A DNA stretch of 64,000 bases from Diphasiastrum complanatum. Its lineage: Eukaryota; Streptophyta; Lycopodiopsida; Lycopodiales; Lycopodiaceae. The notes under the pieces were generated by a model. The model did not search any database. It had not been told where the DNA came from and saw only the letters and a list, made by a program, of their open reading frames with translations. The position numbers were made by a program, and so were the translations under genes. Shown in pieces: positions 44,101 to 56,290 of the stretch. Location of the stretch: the NCBI GenBank assembly GCA_029204225.1, contig CM055099.1:56422386-56486385 (forward strand). Direction: 5' to 3'. The first letter of the stretch is position 1, and every line of letters begins with the position of its first letter.

Positions 44101-47100
44101 AGATACGTGGCCAATTTGAGTGTCTGATATATTGAGTATGATAAGTGCAAAAGCTTTACCATCCTTCGATTTCCATTTTGAGTCGGCTGTGTCGTCTTCA
44201 AGATTCAGTTCGATACCTGTGACAACATCCCACAACTCGTTCGCAATTGGCAAGGTCTTCATCTTAAATTTTCACAAATAGTAATTGGATCCATTAAAAT
44301 TGTCTGCGATGAGACCAGCCTTGTTTTGAGAATCCATCTGGAAGTTAGTCTGTTGATAAATCGATGACTTAAGAATCATATCGTGTGACACTACAATTGG
44401 AAATCAATTATTGATACTTAAATTTGATATCACTTGTTGAAGAATAGATATGGTTCTGATACTATGAAGAGTATAGCGCTCTGATACCATGAAAAGTATC
44501 TAATGATATCGCTCTGCTACCATGTTGGAAGAAAGAAGGGAGTCGATAAGTCGAAGTCTCTGGACGACCAATCGACGAGCGCAGCGGAATGATCCTTCTT
44601 CCTTATGCTTGACTACGCCTATAAAAAATCACACAAAGCTATAATGACAATCGTCACGTTTGATCTGTTAGCAACTAACTTTGAAATCATCAGTACTAAA
44701 GTGATTTCGTAGCCAAACAATTACAGAGTGAAGTGATGCATAGAATATTGCAGTATAGATCAAATGAAACAATAAGAGATTTATCAGTTACTGATAACTA
44801 CAGAGAAGCATACATTCTGACATGATACTGAACGCAATAAGAAGATGGATTCATTCAATAAGTAGCATGTACAAAGTCAGATGATGATGAGCACAAAACA
44901 ATAGCGGATGCAACCACGTACTCTAAACTATCTCTGAGTAACTGATAACTCTGTTTGATGCACTTCCGATGATAAGCAGTAAGCGCTTATAACAATAAGC
45001 AAAACATACACTAATAGAACTCTATGAGTCCTTCTCTTTTGTATTTCCTCTCTATTCATAATTCTTCTATATGGATCAGCTATTTATACTAAAGCAATTT
45101 AAGCTTATCCAATTAGGTCAGCTTAATTAGGTCGTAGGTCGCAATTGACAGCTAGCCATAATGCGCTGTCATCCCCCTTCCCGGAAATTTACTTGCAAAG
45201 TAGTTAGGGCAAGTCGTAGGCTTCATGACAGGCCGAAACAGTTACAAGTCGTCGAAGTTGCCAGATATGTCGGAGTATCCCGTTGAGCGATACTCGAGTA
45301 TTTCTACAGATTGTGTAGAAACACGTATAAAACTGCAGAATTGAATGAATGGATGTAGATTAAAGATCTATTAGTCGGATGAATCACTATGACAGAGGGT
45401 TGTTTTTTTGCTATGAATATTCATTTTGGCAAGTTGACAATATGAAAATACTTTTTACATGTGCAGTTATTCAGGATCCTCAGGCAATGCTCGTGATTTT
45501 TCTTTGCAGCATGTTTTACAGGTAATCATGAAATTCATGACATGAATATCAAGTCATTTTTGTTGGCCTATGATTAGATCCTACAAATTTGATGCTATCT
45601 GTCTGTAATGGCCTGATTTCTTGCTTCAGTTATTCTAATGTGCAGAGCCAGTGCAGTTCGTATCTTGTGTGGCTATTTTCAATGCAACGTAGAGGTTCAA
45701 CAGGAAGGAATGTAAGCTCTTTTTCTTCAACTATTTGGGATTTCTCATAGAAGTTTGCTTCATTATCTTTCACAGGTGGGAGGTATTTTGATTACCACGT
45801 ATGATGTTGTACGACACAATTGGAAAGCTTTGAAGGGTGACTATCATGGAAGAGATGGCTTTCTTGACTTCAGTGATGACTCCCTGACATGGGATTATAT
45901 GGTGCTTGATGAGGTGATTTTTCTGCACAAAATCATATGAGCTAGTATCCTTGTTCATATCAAACAGCCAAACATCCGGTTTCTTTTTTTTTGGAGTTAT
46001 CCTCCTATAGTGCGATCATTTCGTACTTGCTTCTCTAACTATTAGCTGCAACTTAGCTCACAAAAAGGCTAGTCCATTCTGGAAAGCAAATAAAAATGGG
46101 CCACTTGTACCTGTTGTACTTGCATCAGTAACATTCATTTAGTTCATTAAGTATTACTTTGTGAAACTATTCAAAATTGGCTTCAACACATACAGGGTCA
46201 TCTACTTAAGAATCCTAATACTCAACGTGCGAAGAGCTTACGTGAGATCCCAAGCGCACATCGGATCATAATAAGCGGCACACCTATTCAAAACAATCTT
46301 CGCGTACTCGCCTATCACCTTACATCCTCATTGTATTTACAAAATTGGAAATGTTAGTGTTTTTTTCCATAGCTATAGCTCCAAGGAAAACAAAAAGAAA
46401 AATTTGTTAGGAAGTAGAATACTGCATTCACAGCATATTTACTGTTGAATTCATGCTGACTGCGCTTATGTTTGGTCCGACATAATCAGAGTACTTTATA
46501 AAAAAATACAGAACACGTAGTTCTTGTGCTTGTAACAACTTTAGTTTATATTGTAGTTTGTGTTCCCAAGTTTGACGGTGCTCTAAAATCTGTTTGTTTT
46601 CTGGTGCTAGGAAATGTGGGCTTTATTTGATTTCTGCTGTCCTGAGCTGCTGGGAGATCGTAAGGAGTATGTTTTCTTTGTCATTGTAAACAATGCATGC
46701 TAACTCCAGTTGATGAAATTTTTTTTCTGGTCATATACAATTAGAAGTGAGGTTGTTGATGGAGAGTCAAGCATGTTATGTTCAAAGCAAACAATGATTA
46801 GAAAAATGGCATTTGAAAATTATCGAGTCAAGCATGGTATATTTAATATGCACATTCTCAAAAAAGCTTATCAGCCTAATAATTGCATCTTGAGACATTT
46901 ATGCACGTGATGAACCTTCTTGTGGATGACTGCCAGATTCAAGTATAAGTATGAAGACCTTATACTCAGAGGCAACGATAAACATGCCACAGATAGGCAG
47001 AAAAGAATCGGTTCTTCTGTTGCTCAGGTTTTTTTTTGAATCTATGTTTCGGTTCTGCAAGGTCATTGGGAATATGTATAAGATGCTTGAGCTTATCTTA

Positions 47101-50100
47101 GGTTCCCTCAATGGCCACCTATGTTGCTTCCTAAGTTAATCTGAATGGTCAATGTACTGATGATCAACGTACTCTTAACTTTATCATTCTACAGTTAATA
47201 TTACATCCAGCAGCTCAATGTTCTTGATCCATGCACTTTGTTGTATAAGGGGATAGGACTTGGCAAGAGCACTGTATTCAGGGAAGTCGGAGCTTTTGTG
47301 ATGCCTCTGCGTAGTTGGGTTCAAAGATGGTTTCTGCCACCAGATTTTATCAGTACACAGTCCGAAGAGAATGAAGCCTTATTGAGTCTTTTACTTATTT
47401 CGTATTACTTCACAATTTTTTTTTGTTGAACGCAGGAGTTAAGACAACGTGCTGCACCATGCCTTTTACGACGATTAAAGAGTGAAGTCTTTCCAGAAAC
47501 TGATAAATCGGATAGAAAGCTAGCGAACAAAAATGACATTATTGTGTGGCTTCGACTGTCAAAGGAACAGGTGCAAATTCAATGTAGTTTCTTGAATAAG
47601 TCCAATTTTTTCCAGACTTGTGAAATATTCACATGTGGAGAAACTTGATCTAGAACAGCTAATTGGTGTGCAGAGACAACTGTACACGGCATTCCTCAAT
47701 AGCGAGACAGCGCATCGGTCTCTTGACGGGTCTGCTTTAGCTTCTCTGACAGTAAGCCAAGTTGTCCCTATAAAGCTTGTCAAAGTCTTTGTGCTATTCA
47801 CAATTGCAGGCATCGTCAATAATGAAAATCCTCAAGTATAATGTTTCATCACTTCTCTAGCCAAAGAATGACCTGCCAAAATATGTGACCTGAAAGAGCT
47901 TAAATATTATATGATACAAGGAAGTCATGGCTGTTAATTTTTGTTGATCAGGACGGCTCTTTAGGTGCAGTGAAAAGTAGTGGTCCATTTTTTGTATGTC
48001 TTTGGGTCTCTGAAGAACTGGTTGGTATTTTTGATTGAAAGGCCTAATCCTTGCTTATTGTTTCACATGTAATTTTCCACGGATTTGATTTCTCTACTGC
48101 AGGTGCTCAAAAAAATTTGTGATCATCCTTTGTTACTCACAAAAAGAGCAGCAGATGACATTGCTGAAGGTCTGGAATCCACACTGAATAGAGAAGATGC
48201 TGCTGCAGCAGAGGCTATGACTGCCTCCTTGGCAAGCATTCTTCAAGCTCCTGAAAAAAGCCATTCACTGAACGCAGAGTCATCATGCAAGATCATGTTT
48301 TTGATGGCTTTACTGGTGGGCTCTTTATTCATGTATCAACAATTTACTCTGCATGCATATTCTCCTATTTTCCCAGGACTCGCTTCAGGGTGTATTGTTT
48401 GATTTTTGATAATTCTCAAGCTAGATATTTGTCCAGGGTAATCAAGTTCTAGTAACAAGAAATGCTGTAGTTTACTACTTGAACATATTCTGTAAAGAGT
48501 TTAGCTCAATGTAGTGACAATCTTTTTCTGTTAGGTTCATTTAAAGCCAGATGATTTCAGATTTACCAGGTCAAAGTAGTATCTTCTATTTGAGTGCCCA
48601 ATTCTTTCAGGAAACACTCGTAAAAGAGGGGCATCGAACTCTAATATTTGCTCAGACTCGGAAAATGCTCAACATAATTCAGGTCTTCCCTAGCCTATTT
48701 ACGATGTGTCTTTGGAGTATGCTTGAAGTTGCCTTGGAATAATATGCTTGTGTTTCTTAAACTTGGAAATTGACTTTTAATAGGACAAGATTTTATTTGA
48801 AGGGTACTCTTGGTGTCGTATTGACGGCACAATGAAAGCATCTGACAGGGAGAAGCATGTGCAAGTGAGTACACATGAAAATCCACAATATAAATGGCAG
48901 ATAGGTGGACATTCAAAGTTTATTTGAAATGGGTTGTTTGCTGTTGACCAAATAATGCAAAAGACTCTTTACAGGCCAATGATCTTATTTTTGTAGGTGT
49001 AGTTTTGTTCAGTAATAAAGATCTAGCATTGCGCTTTCAGCTTTTTACCATGATTATAACCTATGTTTCATGTAAGATGGTGTACAGGATTTCCAAAAGG
49101 ACAGTAGGATATCCATATTTCTGCTGACTTCTCAAGTGGGTGGCTTGGGCCTCACCCTAACAGGTGCAGACAGAGTAGTCATTGTAGATCCAGCCTGGAA
49201 CCCAAGGTTTGCTGAAAGCAAAATATTGTCCTCATATTCTTTCACTCTGCTATAAAATGATAAGTTGTATGTCCTTTCATGCTGTTAAGTAATGTAGAAT
49301 TTTTTGAAACCATCTTGTCTTGCAATCTTAATTGTACCAAATTTGATATCCCAATTTCTGGTTAACAATTCATTACAGCATGGACAACCAAAGTGTGGAC
49401 CGAGCATATCGTATTGGTCAGTTAAAAGATGTAGTTGTATACCGCCTAATGACCTGTGGTACAATTGAGGAGAAGATATATAGAAAGCAGGTATTTACAG
49501 GTTTAGCCATCGCTATAATGTGCATATGCATATGCTAGATTTTTTCTGTGGAGATAATCAGTCTGCTTCTGACTTGTATTTTTTTATCAATCTTATCAGC
49601 TATAAATTTCAGATCCTGAAGTAAGTTGTTTTGATTTTTACTGCTGGCATTTGTCTCAACTGCTTTTGCATATCAGCAACACAAAGTTAACTAAGATTGA
49701 CAATACTTATTTGGTTACGACAATTCTGAACATCAGAAGAAGGGCAGTCTATGATAATGATGTAGAAAGATGTTTTGGTGATTGTTTTGACTCTTCCAAT
49801 AAGAACATGAATGAAAATATGCCATCTCATGAGATATTAAATATCACCAAAAGCAGAGTTGGTCAGCCAAGGGTCAACAATTGTAGTTAGAAATTGAAAT
49901 TTTATCTTGGATTTAGGCATGCTACTACTGTTTTGGGCCAGCACTATTTACAACTTCAAGGATATGGGCTGCATAATACAGTTTCTTTGGATAAATCAGT
50001 TTTAGGAGCCATATTCTCATGACATGTACACTTTTTGTATATTTAACTAACTTGGTTCTTTTGATGGTCCATGTCAAGATTCTTGTTACATATATCCTTG

Positions 50101-53100
50101 ACAAGTTGCACTTGACCTTGGACTCTAGAGAACAAGGAATTTCATTCTTAGCTCTAATTGGAAATATGAGAAACCAAGGATAAAGGACAAAACTCAAGAG
50201 GGGTATGTTAGATTAGAGACCAATACAATTAGAATGTTATCATCTAATGGAAGCAATAACCATTCAAATTCAGTTGGTTCTTAGTAAAAGGGTGTGGGAG
50301 AGAGGACACACTCAAATTGCCGATACAATCTCCACTCTCATCATAATGCAAATGAAGACTAAAACAAGATTGGTTAGAGGGGCTAGGTTGCACCCTTTGG
50401 GTACGGGTTAATTAATGAGGAGTGCTGACCATTATTTAAGTTGCATGTACCGAAACTCGTAAAACAAATATAGCAGAAAGTGATTTTGCTCTTTGCAAAA
50501 AATGCGACAAAGTACCTAGAAAACCTTAAAACCATTTTAGCGCACCTTCGTCAATTGAGAATGCTTGAGATCCTCATGGGAGAACTCTTTGCTATTGCTT
50601 ATAGGGCTTTAGCCACTGATTATATGTGGTGTCAATGATAATTCTTTGTGGGAGATCACTATTTGACTGTTTCCTCGACTCTTTTGGTCTAATTAGCAGT
50701 AGCCTAATTGATGTTTCAGGGGCTTTTCATTGTCTTTAAAAGTTTTTGGTGTATTAGCCCTAGAATTCAAGGTATTTGGTTTAGGTTCTTATCTCAGTCA
50801 CGCCTAGCCAAGTGGGAGACGTTTTTTCTTCTTCTTGTGTGTGTGTGTGTGTGTGTGTGTGTGACACATTGCAAAAATGTACATACTCAAGTGCAGTGTT
50901 CTGTGCGCGCACAAACTCACACCCCCCCCCCCCTCCCTGGTTATAGGTATGCAGACACATTCTATACTGACACCCCTCATGACTTTGTTGCTAGTTTGAT
51001 TTTGTGCTGAATTATTTATCGAGCTGGGTTGTGACGCATGGGATCTAATGGTTTTGGTTTTCATGTGTCAAATATAAGTTCCCTGCATAGAAAATATGCT
51101 CCACAGCTTATGCTATGTTCTTGATGGACATTTTTTCCTCTTTTTCAAATAAAGTAAATGGAATGAAGTGAACCACAAAGTATGTGCAAGCAGTTTCATG
51201 AGAATTATTTGCTGATTTATGCTGACTTTTAATGCAGGTGTTCAAAGGGGGCCTAATGAAAGTTGCAACTGAGCAGAAGGAGCAGTTTCGATATTTCTCC
51301 CAGCAGGTAAATTTTTGGTAGTTTTTGCATTTTCCTGCCCATTTTTGTGTGAGTGAGTTGAGTCAAACTCCACCTACCTGCCTGAGATCTCGGATGCACT
51401 TTGATTCTGTCTGGGAGTTCCAGCTTGTAGGGTCTGTCAGCTTGATTTCCAAATCCTAAATTGGCACATAGGAACAACCTAACACCAACCTAACACGTAC
51501 AGAAGAAGAAAAGATCAGTTAGGAAGCTAAGGAGTAGCGACTTGGAGCTTCTAAAATATAAGGAAATGGAGTCGGGGAGAAGGTGGGAGTGAGGATTGTG
51601 GCAAGTACAAGATCCAGAGGGGAAGTGGGAAAGAAAATGCAGGGCTTCATAGTGGCTAACATAGAGACAATAATATCATTACTAGGTTATACCTTGTTCC
51701 ATTCCCCTCTACATTTTTGTCAGGGGCTTTAGCCATAAGCTGGACTAGTAGAACAAATGGGGGCATCGATATTTTTTAGGGAGCTCATAGCTGCTCGATT
51801 TTTACTTACAAAGAACGGGGAGGTGCAACATGTCATGAATAACCACTCAGATGGGCACAATGTGGAGTTACCTTACAGAGATTTGCTTATTACAGTGCAA
51901 TTTTAATAAGGTCAAGAGCTTTGTCTCTTAGTTGAAAAAAGCACTATAAAAAAATTGTCATACATGAAAAGGAGAATTGCAAATAAACGAGAAGAAAGAA
52001 GGCCTTCACCAACATGCCACTTATTGAAAGACAGTTTTTACATTTTGTTTCATCTAAACGAGAAGAAAGAAGGCCTTCACCAACATGCCACTTATTGAAA
52101 GACAGTTTTTACATTTTGTTTCATAAAAGATGAAAAATGTGATTGACAGATAGATATCTTCAGGCTGTTTAACTCTTTGGCTTTAGGTTTTGTACCAATC
52201 ATACCAGTACCATAGAGTTCAGCCAAGGTATTAACAATCATAAGTATATGATGGGATATTTAAGCAGTGACTAGAATAAATAGATTACGTTGCCATAAGA
52301 AAATCACAATTGTGTGGCTTTTTTTGCTGTTCTCATTTCTTGGCCTTTTCTTGGTTATGGCAGGAGCTGAGAGAGCTTTTAACTGTTCCAGAAACTGGCT
52401 TTGATATTTCAATGACACAGCAGCAGCTCTATTTGGAACATTCCAGCCAATGTAACATGTTCGTTTTACTCCTTATTTGCTATTACGAAAGAATTCTGTG
52501 TGAACAATTGTCATTGTCTGCTAGCTTGACATCCAAAGTTTCTTTGGTCTCAGGTTTGAGCCTCCCCTTGGAAACCAAGAAGCATTGTCTGCTAAAGAAA
52601 AAAAATACTTAACATCCTTTTGAAATATGGACCTGCTACTTCTGTGAAACAAGTGGTTTTTTTGTTGTTCTCTTTAACTTTTTGAATATCTATGTTTTTG
52701 TTGGTCAGAGATGATAAGTTGCAACAGCATATCAATTTTCTTGAGGCACAAGGCATTGCTGGAGTCAGTTACCACGACTTGCTCTTCTCGAAGGAAGCTC
52801 CCGAACTACCTCCTGCTGCTGATGATGAAGAACCTCATGTACATGATTACAGGTCACCGCTCTACCAGATACATCAAGAACATTAGTTCTGGTATATGCA
52901 AAGCTAACTAGAAAGATCACCTTTTGTTGCCTTTGATCTTCAATTCATCCCTTGACTAGTTCTTCCACCTACAAATTGTGTTAGTCACACTAACAGTCAT
53001 TCTTGTGATTCTTATCTTTTGCTCCTGTGCATAGGATGACCAACCAAAAAAAGAGTAATTCGCAGCAACTGGAAAGGTTTTTTGAACCTACGAAGCTTGG

Positions 53101-53964
53101 GTATGCTGTTTACTTTCTCACAAGAAAGTTAGGTTTTTTATCTCTAATATAAGCAACTGTTATCTATGTAGGTATCTGATATTCTTGACTGTACCCACGT
53201 TTTCCTTAAACCTATGCAGAAAAGGTGTTTCAAACGATAGCTTAACGAACCGAACAGGTATAAAAATCTCTGAAGCAGATGCTGAAGCTCAGCAAGCTTA
53301 TGAGCATGTTTTCCAACTTCAGGAAAAGATCAATCGCCTCTCTAAGACTCTTGCGGACAACGTATGTAGTGCTGTGTTGTATTTACTAATTTGTGAATTC
53401 TTGCTATAACTATACAGCATAATAAAGAGATGATAACGTATCTATCTAGCACATGTTGGAGACCTTTGACGATTTGATTTCCAGCCAAGCGATGCTTATA
53501 AGGAGCTCTTTCTGCAGAAAATGATTTCAAGACTCCCAGATGGTGGAGAAAACATCAAGAAAAAACTTGATGCTCTTGCTATTGAACACAGTCAGGCCGA
53601 ACTTAAAGCCATGAACTTGAGAGAGAACCTTTCAAATAAGAAACAGATACAATCATCATTTGAAACTGGTCCGAGCATACTGCCATGTTCTCAGCAAGAT
53701 TATTTGCATGGTCAAAAGGATGAAATCTGCTCTTGGAGGGCAAGCTTAGGTACAACATGCAAAATAATTGACATGGTAACGCCCCTCATAGGTCAAAAGG
53801 GTGAGAAACATTACGAAAGCAGCTTTGCAAGTAAAGCTTCTCACAAAGTTCAATCTCATAATTACAATGATGCTGGAAAAGCAGGTGCAATCGATGATGA
53901 GTTTGGCGATGCCCAAGTTGAACGTATGTCCAGAGCATTATTGAAGCTTCAAGTGATTGACTGA
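32155..53964 (+). CDS. CHR24: SNF2-family DNA translocase, CHR24/ERCC6L (PICH)-like
   Basis: Exons placed by hand: 32155-32584, 33397-33762, 33871-34613, 35072-35202, 45467-45521, 45776-45913, 46196-46303, 46611-46666, 46937-47027, 47436-47570, 47674-47751, 48103-48315, 48611-48682, 48784-48864, 49088-49206, 49379-49490, 51238-51306, 52364-52451, 52711-52852, 53035-53100, 53220-53361, 53485-53964. All are GT-AG and in frame, giving 1304 codons. Residues 1-470 are a hydrophilic, Ser-rich tail. The ATPase core follows: [15 protein letters not shown], Walker A DDMGLGKT (about 504-511), [13 protein letters not shown] (620-623, split by an intron), SGTPIQNN (648-655), [33 protein letters not shown] (913-927), DPAWNP and DRAYRIGQ (946-953). 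The C-terminal tail includes [14 protein letters not shown]. All helicase motifs are intact. The family comprises ATP-driven translocases; animal PICH acts on ultrafine anaphase DNA bridges. The plant role is inferred from homology. Intron 4 is very large. Confidence 0.92.
33763..33870 (+). other. Short 108-nt intron that hides an in-frame stop
   Basis: Donor A|GTATGACC and acceptor TGCTGTGCAG|GA. The reading frame is the same on both sides, but TGA at 33849-33851 interrupts it. Splicing removes the stop and keeps phase 1. If retained, the protein would end before the ATPase domain. The boundary is inferred from splice signals and phase, not from a transcript. Confidence 0.65.
37041..37330 (+). 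repeat. Short Copia LTR (290 bp)
   Basis: It starts TGTTGAAATAAATG and ends ATTTGTCA directly before a primer-binding site. No second copy is in the window. Confidence 0.7.
37331..37342 (+). other. Primer-binding site
   Basis: TGGTATCAGAGC, complementary to initiator tRNA-Met, immediately after the LTR at 37041-37330. Confidence 0.85.
37753..38146 (+). pseudogene. Ty1/Copia gag fragment
   Basis: The ATG at 37753 opens [20 protein letters not shown] and [13 protein letters not shown]. The frame then shifts by one at GAATGTTGCAG and continues as [51 protein letters not shown] and [14 protein letters not shown]. This is a Copia Gag (UBN2 type). It ends near 38146, where unrelated sequence starts; protease and pol are absent. 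Together with the LTR and PBS it is the 5' end of an element whose remainder is deleted. Confidence 0.8.
38217..39295 (+). pseudogene. Unassigned retroelement gag with two tandem zinc knuckles
   Basis: Frame pieces give [20 protein letters not shown] and DLLSPETIV, then after a one-base shift near 38406 [12 protein letters not shown], a basic linker, and two knuckles: [13 protein letters not shown] (38775-38813) and [13 protein letters not shown] (38841-38879). Both have C-x2-C-x3-H-x4-C spacing, one residue shorter than the usual retroviral/Copia knuckle. The first block resembles a Gypsy Gag. A further frame (39029-39295) has no motif I know. No pol follows, so it may be a large non-autonomous derivative. 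The lineage is uncertain. Confidence 0.55.
39967..40290 (+). repeat. LTR-like start after a purine tract
   Basis: GGTGGGAGATAC leads into TGTTGGGAACTTAG at 39967, which looks like a PPT/3' LTR junction for the preceding gag-bearing element. The end is undefined and no matching 5' copy was seen. Confidence 0.4.
40510..41035 (-). pseudogene. Ty3/Gypsy-type gag fragment
   Basis: The minus strand reads [20 protein letters not shown] (about 40850-40910), then [20 protein letters not shown] and [20 protein letters not shown], followed by a Lys-rich tail ending in a stop near 40513. It resembles the Gag capsid end of plant Gypsy elements. A stop and shift at about 40800 break it. No zinc knuckle or pol follows. 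Confidence 0.5.
42390..45133 (-). mobile_element. Internally deleted Ty1/Copia element with both LTRs
   Basis: Two long direct repeats (42390-about 43007 and 44523-about 45133) are LTRs. On the minus strand each ends CTTCCAACA, and the upstream one is followed by a PBS. Internal minus-strand coding pieces: Gag (44262-43972; [35 protein letters not shown]), a short linker (43609-43418), RT start (about 43410-43230; [20 protein letters not shown]) and a later RT/RNase H piece (43246-42989; [12 protein letters not shown]). Protease, integrase and most of RT are missing. The LTRs agree over most of their length with scattered substitutions. No clean 5-bp target duplication was found. It lies antisense inside the host intron. 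Confidence 0.85.
44453..44522 (-). other. Primer-binding site with two extra PBS-like copies
   Basis: Minus strand after the LTR end: TGGTAGCAGAGC (44522-44511), TGGTATCAGAGC (44489-44478) and TAGTATCAGAAC (44464-44453). The copy next to the LTR differs from the tRNA-Met match at one base, while the middle copy is perfect. Confidence 0.75.
50836..50933. repeat. (GT)n tract (50836-50863) and run of 12 C (50922-50933)
   Basis: Simple repeats inside intron 16 of the CHR24-like gene; no coding meaning. Confidence 0.9.
51984..52124. repeat. Perfect tandem duplication, unit 71 bp
   Basis: The block from TAAACGAGAAG to GTTTCAT at 51984-52053 is repeated without change at 52055-52124, in intron 17 of the CHR24-like gene. 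Confidence 0.95.
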
Positions 53965-55873
53965 CGTAAGGTTATTAATTCGAATATTGCAGCAGTTTTT
54001 ATGTTGGGTATGTATCCAGATAGAATTAACAGAACATTTTTGTAAATTGGACATTCTATAGTTACAATTTGGCAATTTTTGAGGAGGCAACTGCTTTGTT
54101 GCTTCTGAATTAATCATGAAATTCATTTTTGTACAGGAAGTGTGATATATGAGCCATATTTGAAGCAGGAATCTTTTTTTTAGATAAGGTAATGTTTGAA
54201 GTATGTGTTAGTTTCTTACCCTGACACCCTTCGCAACTGCTAGCCACTGATTCTTCATCCAGGAATTCATCTCAACTCAAGGAACTTTTCTGGGACAAAT
54301 TCGTTGGATGTTCATGTGAATTTCTTACAATTTGTTTTATCATAGTGGAAGCCTATCAGGTAAGTTGCAAAACGAAAAAGGATTGCTTGTCAGAGATCGC
54401 TATCCAGATAACTAGTTTTTGCTTATCTTTGATCATCAAGAATGTAGGGTTTTTGACAACGATTGAGGGCAGTCTACATCATAATAATTGTGGGACCGCA
54501 AAAAATTGTGGCCCTATTGCTGGTTCTGGCCAATGTGCTTGTCTGACAACAGTTTTGTGCCAAAGTCACGATCCTTCTATGGAATTCTAGAGTTTTCAGG
54601 CAGCAATCAGGTCTTGGCACTGAAATCGTTGGGCAAGGACTTAATCCCAATGATTCTGATTTGAAATCATAAGTAGATTCTTGCTTTCAAGTAGCAAGGG
54701 ATCTGCTGCTTTTTTGTTTTTTTCTGCTGGAGTTTCGAATTGTAGAGTGGTTTAGCGGGTGTGTACAGAACACAATCTTCGAACTTCAAAATATAGCCAG
54801 GGTGAATTCCTGACTGCGAATTTTTTCCTGAGGACTGGAAGTGTGTCTCTCGCAAAAGCAACTGACCATTTTCTTAAGCTGGTGGGTCTTTTACATTTCA
54901 GGGTTTGATAATAAGTATGAAACAGTTACGCCATTGCCTGCAGTTTTGATCTCTTCTTCTTCATGGGTTAGCCTTGAGGTTGCTGCAATAGATGAAGCGA
55001 AAGCCTAAATGTAGTTTTGTGTGTAAATTCACTGAGAAAAGACTTGGAAGTGGTTTGGGTCTGCTATCATGTTTTGGATCTTGAGGTAGCGCCTTTTTGA
55101 TCATGTCCATTTTCATAGTTATGATTTGATTTGATTTTATGCTGAACAAAAATGATATAAAGATATGCATAGAGTGGTGTCATAAATTGATACTCACCAT
55201 ATTAAGAAAATGTCAAATTCTAGAATCCCGACCACTGTGTAGTGACATCTAAAAAAAAAGAAAAGAAAATGTCAAATTATCTTAAGTTTTTTGGACTATC
55301 CAGCTTGGTATATTGTAAATAGTAGTTTTTAAGTATCCTTGCATGCTCTTGTATTGCACGCCATGTCAATGGCACGTAGATTTAACTTGGAACAACTGTC
55401 TTGTAACGGAGTTCACAACACCATGGAGTGACACCTGCCCTAAAAAATGTTATAGACTATATGCACTCTTTTCTTAGTTCATTTTATGCATGTTAACTTG
55501 AGTTATGTGTGATGTGGTTACTCGTTGAATTGCAAAATAGTGTGAGTGGTAGTTTTCTTACGATCTTTAGCATGCTTGTGTACATGATTCTTACCATGGT
55601 ATTAAAGCCTAATTGAAGCATAGGCTACTGATTTGCATTATGAGTTGCACAAATCTAAAACATGTATTGAACAAGTCTAAAACATGTATAGAACAAGTCT
55701 AAAACATGATAAATCAAATTTTAAAAACCTTGGCCTCCTACCAAAGCATCTCCACCTCCACATTTCTAGTGTTGATAATTTGTCTAACTTGAAATCCAAT
55801 TTGATACCTATTTGAAACACATGAGAACTCTTCTAAAATGATTTGTATGAAAGCTCGAGGAAGTCTTAATAAA
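53965..55873. other. 3' flank of the CHR24-like gene; no further gene
   Basis: This should include the 3' UTR, whose end I cannot place. A degenerate tandem of about 22 bp (ACAAGTCTAAAACATGTATAGA-like) lies at 55649-55710. No domain is seen in any frame. Confidence 0.5.
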
Positions 55874-56290
55874 GCTTTGATACCATGTTGAAATTCTTCA
55901 ACAATAAGCATAAGCACCTTGCTCAATTTTACCTGAATAGTACAATGAGTGACAATATCACACTATTCTAATTTCATTACCAAGATCTTTAAGGTTCTAT
56001 TGGAGAATTTCACAATAGCTCTACATCTAATCAACAAGATGCCAATAACATTTATTCATACACATTAATTTAAAAATGATCACAAGATTAGCTCATGAAG
56101 CAATGGTTTGCTTCTCTCCTACTACATTTTCACAATACAACAAATAAACAATGCAATGAAATGAACTCTTTGTATTTTAATAATAGAAATGAATGGGCTA
56201 AGCTTATTTAGTTTTAAGTATGGAGAGAGTTTTGTATCCTAACTTAATCTGCAAGTTACATCTTTAATCCTAACCTCACATTGTCACTAA
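55874..56290 (-). repeat. Probable Copia LTR with adjacent primer-binding site
   Basis: On the minus strand GAATTTCAACA is followed by TGGTATCAAAGC (55885-55874), an LTR end and a one-mismatch PBS. The LTR would run from 55886 up to about 56290, but its far end is not visible and no gag follows. Confidence 0.45.

Larger units (their letters stand above)
35203..45466 (+). other. Intron 4 of the CHR24-like gene, about 10.3 kb, filled with retroelements
   Basis: Donor GA|GTTAGT after QRKIR and acceptor TTACATGTGCAG|TT. The joined codons continue the SNF2 fold without loss ([20 protein letters not shown]). Inside are an LTR with PBS and gag (37041-38146), an unassigned gag (38217-39295) with an LTR-like start (39967), a minus-strand gag fragment (40510-41035) and a deleted minus-strand Copia (42390-45133). 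35203-37040 and 41036-42389 hold no coding sequence I recognise. Confidence 0.85.

Noticed and set aside
44523-45133. Tandem repeats or CRISPR-like array with 42390-43007
   Set aside because: They are two LTRs flanking Copia coding pieces; no array of short repeats with spacers exists in the window.
45646-45714. Possible extra exon between exons 5 and 6 of the CHR24-like gene (AG..GT flanks, open frame)
   Set aside because: Exons 5 and 6 already join in frame with continuous SNF2 motifs, and the encoded peptide matches nothing expected there.
47190-47370. Open frame in intron 9 ([19 protein letters not shown])
   Set aside because: The GLGKST resembles a P-loop, but the exons on either side join directly in frame, and no other NTPase motif is present.
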